A stretch of 40,858 bases of DNA from Candidatus Poribacteria bacterium (GTDB lineage: Bacteria > Poribacteria > WGA-4E > JAJDTR01). The stretch lies in assembly GCA_028820655.1 (NCBI GenBank), contig JAPPIK010000048.1, positions 1 to 40,858 of the forward strand, given 5' to 3'. Below, one piece after another: positions 34,934-40,858 of this stretch. Under the pieces are notes generated by a model. That model searched no databases, was not told the origin of the DNA, and saw nothing but the letters and a program-made list of their open reading frames with translations. A program made the position numbers and the translations under genes. How positions within the stretch are numbered: position 1 is the first letter of the stretch; each line of letters opens with the position of its first letter.

Positions 34934-36325
34934 ATGCAAAAGCACGACATTTCAGAATGCGATTGCCGCATTCGAGAGAGACTTCGGTTTTTAGATAATA
35001 GTCGACGGAAATACGTATTGTGGTCGATGGTATTGTTGGTTGGTTTATTGGCTCCAGGGCTTGCGCTCGCCGAGGAAGGCGCCGCAATTGACTCCGGTGA
35101 CACCGCGTGGTTACTCACCGCAACGGCATTGGTCCTGTTCATGACTATCCCGGGATTGTCCCTATTCTATGGTGGTTTGGTCCGCAGGAACAATGTGCTG
35201 TCTGTGTTAATGCAATGCTTCGCAATCACGGGCTTGATCACCGTACTGTGGGTGTTGCTTGGTTATAGTCTCGCCTTTGATACGACAGGTATGAATGCAG
35301 GCACCCTGAACCTCAATTCGTTCATTGGGGGATTGGGGAAAGTTTTCCTTAAGGGTATAGACGTAGGCACTGCGTCCGGGACAATTCCGGAGACGGTGTT
35401 TCTTACGTTTCAGCTAACCTTCGCTATTATTACCCCGGCGCTCATCGTAGGCGCTTTCGCTGAGCGTATGAAGTTCACCGCAGTGCTCTGGTTTTCCGGT
35501 ATTTGGTCACTGATTGTGTATGCGCCCATCTGCCACATGGCATGGGGAGGCCCTGGTTCGCTCTTCGGAGACATCATCGGCGCGCTTGATTTCGCGGGCG
35601 GCACGGTCGTACACATCAACGCGGGTGTTGCCGCGCTCGTCGCTGCCATAATGATTGGGAAACGGATAGGTTATCCGACGACACCTATGCCTCCGCACAG
35701 TCTAACACTGACTGTAGCCGGAGCATCCATGCTCTGGGTGGGATGGTTTGGATTTAACGCCGGCAGCGCCGTTGCAGCGGATGGCGCGGCGGGAATGGCG
35801 ATGCTTGTAACGCAGATCTCGACCGGGACAGCAGCCATAGCTTGGATGTTCACCGAGTGGATGAAACACGGTAAACCCAGTGTGCTCGGAATCGTGACGG
35901 GCGCTGTAGCCGGGCTGGTCGCTATTACCCCGGCGTCAGGCAGCGTCGGACCGATGGGAGCTTTGGTCATCGGTGTTGTGTCCGGTGTCGTCTGCTTCTG
36001 GGGGGCGACGAGTCTCAAACAGAAACTGGGCTATGATGATTCACTGGATGCCTTCGGTGTACACGGTATCGGTGGTATCGTCGGCGCACTCTTAACCGGG
36101 ATTTTCGCAGCGAAGGTCCTCGGCGGTGTAGAGGCGGATTTAAATATCGGTGCTCAGTTCGTCAAGCAACTCCTGAGCGTTGCCATCACTATTGTCTGGA
36201 GCGCCGTACTCTCCTTTATCATCCTTAAGATTCTGGACGCGATTATCGGTCTGCGTGTTGAAGGGGATGAGGAAAGGGAAGGCTTGGATCTCGTGCTTCA
36301 CGATGAACGAGGTTACAACCTTTAG
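34934..36325 (+). CDS. amt: Ammonium transporter
   Basis: Moves ammonium or ammonia across the inner membrane. It has 463 residues with a cleavable-looking signal (VLWSMVLLVGLLAPGLALAEE) and 11 predicted helices. The twin pore histidines are in VVHINAG (H227) and VHGIGG (H377), exactly 150 residues apart as in AmtB. FYGGLVRRNN and WVGWFGFNAGS are family signatures. A GGGGG ribosome-binding site precedes the ATG. glnB follows 212 bp downstream in the same direction, the classical amt-glnB pair in which PII blocks the channel when nitrogen is plentiful. Confidence 0.95.
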   Translation: MQKHDISECDCRIRERLRFLDNSRRKYVLWSMVLLVGLLAPGLALAEEGAAIDSGDTAWLLTATALVLFMTIPGLSLFYGGLVRRNNVLSVLMQCFAITGLITVLWVLLGYSLAFDTTGMNAGTLNLNSFIGGLGKVFLKGIDVGTASGTIPETVFLTFQLTFAIITPALIVGAFAERMKFTAVLWFSGIWSLIVYAPICHMAWGGPGSLFGDIIGALDFAGGTVVHINAGVAALVAAIMIGKRIGYPTTPMPPHSLTLTVAGASMLWVGWFGFNAGSAVAADGAAGMAMLVTQISTGTAAIAWMFTEWMKHGKPSVLGIVTGAVAGLVAITPASGSVGPMGALVIGVVSGVVCFWGATSLKQKLGYDDSLDAFGVHGIGGIVGALLTGIFAAKVLGGVEADLNIGAQFVKQLLSVAITIVWSAVLSFIILKILDAIIGLRVEGDEEREGLDLVLHDERGYNL

Positions 36326-36453
36326 CCATCGAGATGTATCGAGCGTCGTAAGGGGATTCGCTACAGTTAAAGTTCAGCGCTTCAAATTTGTGCCGCATGT
36401 TGGGCCGACACTTCAATCGCGGTATCAAGCACCGATGAAGATACCGAAGTTGA

Positions 36454-36876
<423 letters not shown>

Positions 36877-36888
36877 CTTAATGAACGA

Positions 36889-36954
36889 CTGTAGCACGTA
36901 TCTTTACGGCATCAGCGCCGCGCTGAGTCTCCTGCCGGGAGTTATGTGCTACAG
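36889..36954. repeat. Inverted repeat CTGTAGCAC/GTGCTACAG
   Basis: Nine-base arms at 36889-36897 and 36946-36954, with 48 bp between. They lie just after glnB. Also in the 36,877-37,508 interval are the CCACAATCT hairpin (37076), a degenerate 35-bp element (37117), the 51-bp tandem repeat (37191) and another element (37409). I see no gene here. Confidence 0.55.
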
Positions 36955-37075
36955 CTCGTCCCTCCTACCGGTTTCTTCCTGTCAGCATTCCCTCCGCCAG
37001 ATTAAATCCAGCGAAACCGATCTCTTGATTCCGCCATCCATGCACAAGATGCAATATACGCGTCGTTCTTCTCTA

Positions 37076-37096
37076 CCACAATCTGTTAGATTGTGG
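37076..37096. repeat. Hairpin CCACAATCT/AGATTGTGG, copy 2
   Basis: Nine-base arms around GTT; the second copy of the repeat at 29096. It is followed by CATACGCATACTGACCG and by a degenerate 35-bp element (37117-37140, GACGAGCGAATGCGATAGAA). Confidence 0.75.
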
Positions 37097-37190
37097 CATA
37101 CGCATACTGACCGAACAGACGAGCGAATGCGATAGAAATCCTATAGGTTTCCCGGCACGATAGGGATCTTGAAGGAGTGTAGAGACTCCC

Positions 37191-37292
37191 AAACCCCGTG
37201 TACCCAAGCCCCAGCGGGGTGGCAGGTGTATAGTAACACCGAAACCCCACGTGCCTGAGCCCCAGCGAGGCGGCAGGTGTGCAGCAAGACAC
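37191..37292. repeat. Tandem 51-bp repeat, two copies
   Basis: Unit 1 is 37191-37241 and unit 2 is 37242-37292. Each starts AAACCCC and contains AGCCCCAGCG, then GGCAGGTGT. The copies differ at several positions. CCCC-AGC-GGGG in the first can fold as a small hairpin; the second has CCCCAGCGAGG. There is no gene. Confidence 0.7.
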
Positions 37293-37408
37293 AGTAGAAA
37301 CATAGAAAGGCTTTTCAAACGACCCAAAATGGATTTGTTACCGATTGTTCAAATAGGCTCTTTACTTCATCTCAAGGGGATTTCTATCGCACGGGGTTTA
37401 CTATCAAG

Positions 37409-37446
37409 CCTTTCTATCGCGTTAATTATCCGTATTAACTCGCTCG
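37409..37446 (-). repeat. 35-bp element, minus-strand copy
   Basis: Reads CCTTTCTATCGCGTTAAT then CGTATTAACTCGCTCG, a degenerate inverse copy. A related half (TTTCTATCGCA) lies at 37381. Confidence 0.5.
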
Positions 37447-37508
37447 CTCCTAAAATGCGGTAAGAGAGGAAATGTTATGGGTGGTTATTGAAGGTAGGAT
37501 GTGCGGCA

Positions 37509-37868
37509 TTAACTGCTCTCGCCCGAAAGATCTGCGTGGGATTCCAGTTGATCCAATCGCTGCCGCAACCGAGATTGTTCCCGGGCGATCCTCAGTACGT
37601 AAAGGCAAAACACTAGCCAAATCACGAAATAAGCGGATACCAAAAATTTCAAGCGGCGCTTCTGCCGTTCTTCCAGCTTTTCTACTGATTTGCTTACCGC
37701 TTGACCAACTTCGGTTTCATCGACCTGGGCGTCCATCTCGGCGATAGCATCGTTAACTGCGGCGAGAACTTCATCCTGTGTAATCGCAACCGGGACCTGA
37801 CGACCGAGAAATAAGCCGAAAAAGATAAGGAAAAAAACTCCAACGATCAACGGCGCTGCCTTGTTCAT
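37509..37868 (-). CDS. CcmD-like membrane protein with N-terminal extension
   Basis: A 119-residue protein with two hydrophobic helices: an N-terminal one (LIVGVFFLIFFGLFLG) and a second (SAYFVIWLVFCLYVL) followed by basic RIAREQSRLRQRLDQLE. The second part matches the pattern of CcmD, a small heme-export helper of cytochrome c maturation (AY.iiW...Y.l.l.rrq..l...l..l). CcmD is usually 40-70 residues; here about 70 residues, with a helix and an acidic loop, precede it. It lies 61 bp downstream of ccmC on the same strand, as expected. GGAGG precedes the ATG. Confidence 0.7.
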   Translation of the reverse strand: MNKAAPLIVGVFFLIFFGLFLGRQVPVAITQDEVLAAVNDAIAEMDAQVDETEVGQAVSKSVEKLEERQKRRLKFLVSAYFVIWLVFCLYVLRIAREQSRLRQRLDQLESHADLSGESS

Positions 37869-37929
37869 TCAATTCCTCCAACTCACCACTTCGTGTAGAC
37901 CTACCTTCCGCGCCACCCAACGGCACCAA

Positions 37930-38595
37930 TCATTCCCCCATCTGCCGATACTGAATGATTTCCAAGCGCGTTTTCAGGCGTTCCATTTCGTACCGCACCA
38001 TGAGCACAAAGACATAAACCACCGTTAAAGCAAACCAGGTTAACATCCAGGTTGTGACCATCTCCGGGGCTAAGTTCCACTTTGTGTCGGTGTCGGGATG
38101 CAGGTTGCCTTGCCAAATCTCCACCGAGAAGTAGACTATCGGGACGTCCAAGAAAGCGAGAATGCCCAATACCGCAGAATAAACTTTCCTCTTTTCCCCC
38201 GTCAGCGCAGATCTCAAGATAAAGTAGCCGATATACATTAACCAGAGAATGAGCGTGCTTGTGAGTCTCGGTTCCCAGTTCCACCACGTATTCCATGCAG
38301 GCTTCGCCCAGATGGGTCCCGTCAGTAACACGATGGTGCAGAAAACGATTCCAAGCTCCGCCGACGCGGCAGCGACCGTGTCAAATTTGTCTTTTCGTTT
38401 AATCAAGTATAGAAGACTAAATAGACACGTCACGCCGAAAGCGAGAAAGACGGTAAGCGCGGAAGACACGTGAAAGTAGAAAATCTTCTGAACCTCGAGC
38501 ATGGTCGTCTCGATTGGCGCATAGCTAAAGACAAGATAAATCGCCAAAAACAGAAATGACATCGCGATGATTCCAACAACCTGAGATTGCTTCAT
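37930..38595 (-). CDS. ccmC: Heme exporter/chaperone-complex protein CcmC
   Basis: Part of the system that delivers heme to CcmE during cytochrome c maturation, in the inner membrane. It has 221 residues with six hydrophobic segments. The tryptophan-rich WNTWWNWEPRLTSTLILWL is the hallmark loop. External histidines lie in FYFHVSSA and GNLHPD. It starts 13 bp after the stop of the methionine aminopeptidase gene, so the two are probably co-transcribed. No ccmA, B, E, F or H lies in the window. Confidence 0.93.
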   Translation of the reverse strand: MKQSQVVGIIAMSFLFLAIYLVFSYAPIETTMLEVQKIFYFHVSSALTVFLAFGVTCLFSLLYLIKRKDKFDTVAAASAELGIVFCTIVLLTGPIWAKPAWNTWWNWEPRLTSTLILWLMYIGYFILRSALTGEKRKVYSAVLGILAFLDVPIVYFSVEIWQGNLHPDTDTKWNLAPEMVTTWMLTWFALTVVYVFVLMVRYEMERLKTRLEIIQYRQMGE

Positions 38596-38608
38596 CGTTT
38601 TATTGATC

Positions 38609-39394
38609 TCATCCCCAAAGCTCCGGATTATAGGTTAAGATTTCCGGTCCGTCGGAGAGAACGGCTACCGTATGTTCAAAATGAGCGGACAAACTTGAAT
38701 CCGCCGTGACAGCCGTCCAGCCATCCTCACGCACCGCTGCCTCATAACGTCCCGCGTTGACCATCGGCTCAATGGCAAGAACCATTCCGGGTTTCAACCG
38801 GATGCCCTTCCCGGCTTCGCCATAATTTGGCACCTGTGGAGATTCGTGCATACTGCGTCCGATTCCGTGACCGACGAAATCTCGCGCGACGGAGAATCCG
38901 TGCGCTTCAACGCATTCCTGCACGGCGTAGCATACATCGCCCAGTCGATTTCCCGGTTTTGCCTGGTCGATAGAAGCATAAAGGGACGCTCTGGTCACGT
39001 CGAGCAGCTTTTGTGCCTCGTCGGAAATCTCTCCGACCTTAAACGTAAAGGCGTTGTCGCCATGGAAGCCGCCGAGAAAAATTGCGGTATCAATTCCGAT
39101 GATGTCACCCTCCTTCAGGGTGACCGCTTTGCTCGGGATTCCATGGATAATCTCTTCGTTAATCGAGGCGCAAATTGTTGCCGGGTATGGGGCGTGTTCG
39201 GGAAGCTGGTAGCCGAGAAATGATGACACTCCGCCAAGTTCTTTGATAGTCTTGCGCGAGATTTGATCCAATTCAAAGGTTGAGACGCCAGGTGCAACGC
39301 CCTCTCCAATCCTTTGCAGCAAAACCGACGCCGCCTTACCGCTGCGCCGCATCGCTTCGATTTCAGGTCGCGATTTGATTCTGATCTTTGACAT
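38609..39394 (-). CDS. map: Methionine aminopeptidase, type I
   Basis: Removes the initiator methionine from new proteins. Its 261 residues are family length. All expected ligands are visible: H84, D102 and D113 (GIDTAIFLGGFHGD), H176 (VGHGIGRSMHE), E209 (LAIEPMV) and E240 (FEHTV). It leads the minus-strand cluster with ccmC and the ccmD-like gene. The ribosome-binding site is weak (GAGAAATGG). Confidence 0.95.
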   Translation of the reverse strand: MSKIRIKSRPEIEAMRRSGKAASVLLQRIGEGVAPGVSTFELDQISRKTIKELGGVSSFLGYQLPEHAPYPATICASINEEIIHGIPSKAVTLKEGDIIGIDTAIFLGGFHGDNAFTFKVGEISDEAQKLLDVTRASLYASIDQAKPGNRLGDVCYAVQECVEAHGFSVARDFVGHGIGRSMHESPQVPNYGEAGKGIRLKPGMVLAIEPMVNAGRYEAAVREDGWTAVTADSSLSAHFEHTVAVLSDGPEILTYNPELWG

Positions 39395-39413
39395 TTAATA
39401 CCATTTCTCGTAG

Positions 39414-39582
39414 CTGTTTAGTACATCGTTTGGTTCGTAGTGTTACAATTTTACGCACTTTCGGTCTGGGAATGTAAGCCCCCGATGGGGCGGAATTCGC
39501 ATTATACTTCCCTGCTCGGCCTGTTTCCTGCCCCCTCCCCGCTTGGTCTGGATTGGCAAATCCAGACCGATGGACTAAATAG
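39414..39582 (+). mobile_element. MITE-like element, copy 2
   Basis: 169 bp from CTGTTTAGT to ACTAAATAG; one base of the right inverted end differs from copy 1. Internal similarity to 26146-26308 runs along its length (CATCGTTTGGTTCGTAGT; GTAAGCCCCCGAT; TCTGGATTGGCAAATCCAGA). It lies upstream of map, just outside its start. The rest of 39,395-39,761 has no gene except the element copy at 39681. Confidence 0.75.
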
Positions 39583-39680
39583 TCGCCAATTCTCCGTTGG
39601 CTCAATATTCATCTGTCAGCAGAACCCAATAGCGTTAATTGAATCTTATCAATGCCGGGGAAGAAAATCTGTAATGGGGG

Positions 39681-39714
39681 ATTTGCTATCGCCTTCGTTA
39701 ATCACTCAGTTGAT
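39681..39714 (-). repeat. 35-bp element, minus-strand copy
   Basis: ATTTGCTATCGCCTTCG then TTAATCACTCAGTTGAT, an inverse degenerate copy located downstream of the DUF362 gene. Confidence 0.6.
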
Positions 39715-39761
39715 GTCCTCGTTCAGACGCTTGATTCTCTTCAATCCTGTACAGTCCGAAA

Positions 39762-40703
39762 TTAGGCGACACGCTTTGCCCAAAGATGTTTGAGCGTACT
39801 CTTCGCAATTCGAAGCGGCGAGAAATTCACCGGCACCGGTCCCGGGAATTGGAAGTCAGACACACGCACATCCGACAGGCGCTCCCCTAAAACCTCAATC
39901 TTATCCAAGTCTGTTTCCCCGACCCCGAGTTCTCGCGCGGCGTTCATCAGATCGAACTGCGTATCCGACAAACCGATAATTTCCGCGTGGGCGCGATCCA
40001 TCGCAACGACGTCCACACCGCCGGTCAATATGTCGAGCGGATAGGGATTTCCGTAACGCGGCCCCATTTTGTCCATCGCGGTGATGGCGTCGACGACTGT
40101 GAGCGCCGGTTTGATCAGTTGACAGTATTCAATTAGCATCTTGCCGAACGTGAACCGATCTTTCCCGCGTGAGAAATGGAGACGCGCTTTCCGTTTACCG
40201 GGTACGCAACCGAAGTTGTTCTTGATAGCCCCGGTCAGTTGCATCTGCTGGTGCACTTTCAGTTTCGGCACGTTAATCACGACATCCGCCTCTACCACCT
40301 CGCGCGCCAACTTGTAAGTGCGCAAGCTGTAGGATGCCGGAGCAGGTACTCGTACTCCCCCCGTCCAATCCGTAATCGGCACGCCCAACTCCTCGGCGAC
40401 CCTCATGAGTCCTGATTTTCTCGCAATTGTTGTTACATTTCCAAATGCCGGTGAATCACCAATTAACGGTTTGCCGCCAACCGACTGTATTTGGCGAATC
40501 AACGAACGCATCACCGTGTGGTGAGTGGCCGTCGGATCATCGGCGTGAGAGGCACCGAGAAGGTTCGGTTTTAGAAGAACCCGATTCCCCGGTGTCACGT
40601 AATTGCCGATTCCTCCGAGCAGTTCCAGCAGATTGGAGACGGCTCGGTCGACCAGTTCCTGTGAATAGCTCGAACACTTGACAATCGCAACAGTCGGGGG
40701 CAT
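39762..40703 (-). CDS. DUF362-domain protein
   Basis: A 313-residue protein of the DUF362 family, which is common in anaerobes and candidate phyla but of uncertain function. Signatures are RVLLKPNLLGA, IGDSPAFGN, ADVVINVPKLKVHQQM, TGAIKNNFGCVPG and VVDAITAMDKMGPRYG. The C-terminal ferredoxin domain present in some relatives is absent; no clustered Cys is seen. AGGAG precedes the ATG. It stands alone, and no neighbour suggests a pathway. Confidence 0.88.
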   Translation of the reverse strand: MPPTVAIVKCSSYSQELVDRAVSNLLELLGGIGNYVTPGNRVLLKPNLLGASHADDPTATHHTVMRSLIRQIQSVGGKPLIGDSPAFGNVTTIARKSGLMRVAEELGVPITDWTGGVRVPAPASYSLRTYKLAREVVEADVVINVPKLKVHQQMQLTGAIKNNFGCVPGKRKARLHFSRGKDRFTFGKMLIEYCQLIKPALTVVDAITAMDKMGPRYGNPYPLDILTGGVDVVAMDRAHAEIIGLSDTQFDLMNAARELGVGETDLDKIEVLGERLSDVRVSDFQFPGPVPVNFSPLRIAKSTLKHLWAKRVA

Positions 40704-40792
40704 GGAAACTCCTTTCGTGGAAGTTCCGTTGTATTTGCTAACGTTGCCGAACTTAAAGACCTAAGCCCTACTTTGTAACTGTTGTAGGGTGG

Positions 40793-40826
40793 AATCAAAG
40801 GAACGGATAGTGATTGCGATAGTGTG
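40793..40826 (+). repeat. 35-bp element, copy at window end
   Basis: AATCAAAGGAACGGATAG then TGATTGCGATAGTG, inside a GTAGGGTGG / CCACC frame as at 456-509. The window ends in another GTAGGGTGCAAT, which is cut off. Confidence 0.6.
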
Positions 40827-40858
40827 CCCCTCCCCACCATTTCCTGTAGGGTGCAATC

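Overview
The window looks like chromosomal DNA of an uncultured bacterium of roughly 50% GC. Three things suggest a Poribacteria-like or related candidate-phylum genome: many dispersed hairpin repeats between genes, a Gfo/Idh/MocA oxidoreductase, and unusual fusion enzymes (E1 alpha-beta; sugar kinase plus nucleotidyltransferase). That placement is inference; there is no rRNA or other phylogenetic marker here. I saw no tRNA, rRNA, CRISPR array or intact transposase.

Region 1 (about 1-9,940) is an accessory, defence-like island. It holds a GxxExxB-family remnant with an internal deletion, a TPR protein, a stand-alone type IIG restriction-modification enzyme, a DUF2806-type protein, the 3' remnant of a second type IIG gene, and a 12-repeat TPR protein whose C-terminus looks like an antitoxin and whose stop codon overlaps the start of a Doc/Fic toxin. 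Copies of one intergenic repeat (TGTCTGAATCGCGGATT and its inverse) lie at four junctions of this island.

Region 2 (9,966-20,900) is metabolic. It carries a Gfo/Idh/MocA oxidoreductase, 2-oxoacid dehydrogenase E2 followed by a fused E1 alpha-beta (no E3 nearby), myo-inositol-3-phosphate synthase with a clear terminator, a phosphocholine-cytidylyltransferase-like enzyme coupled to a MetE-like protein, a fumarylacetoacetate hydrolase-family protein, and tsaE. Region 3 (20,900-28,950) has a class I methyltransferase next to an NhaC-type antiporter, a sugar kinase/UTP-sugar pyrophosphorylase fusion, and a Ski2-like helicase. Region 4 (28,950-34,360) has two adjacent lipoproteins with HEAT repeats (one also with PDZ domains), trpF, and a convergent membrane glycosyltransferase. 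Region 5 (34,360-40,858) has amt-glnB (nitrogen), a minus-strand map-ccmC-ccmD-like cluster, and a DUF362 protein.

The most unusual layer is the repeats. A short element of about 35 bp, running from GATCAAGCGAGTG to GCGATAGAGATC, occurs about 13 times. Several copies sit inside the stem of other hairpin repeats, as if inserted there, and one site has three head-to-tail copies. A separate 163-169 bp element with 9-bp inverted ends (CTGTTTAGT/ACTAAACAG) occurs twice. The best candidates for undescribed biology are the TPR-antitoxin/Doc pair and the nested 35-bp element.
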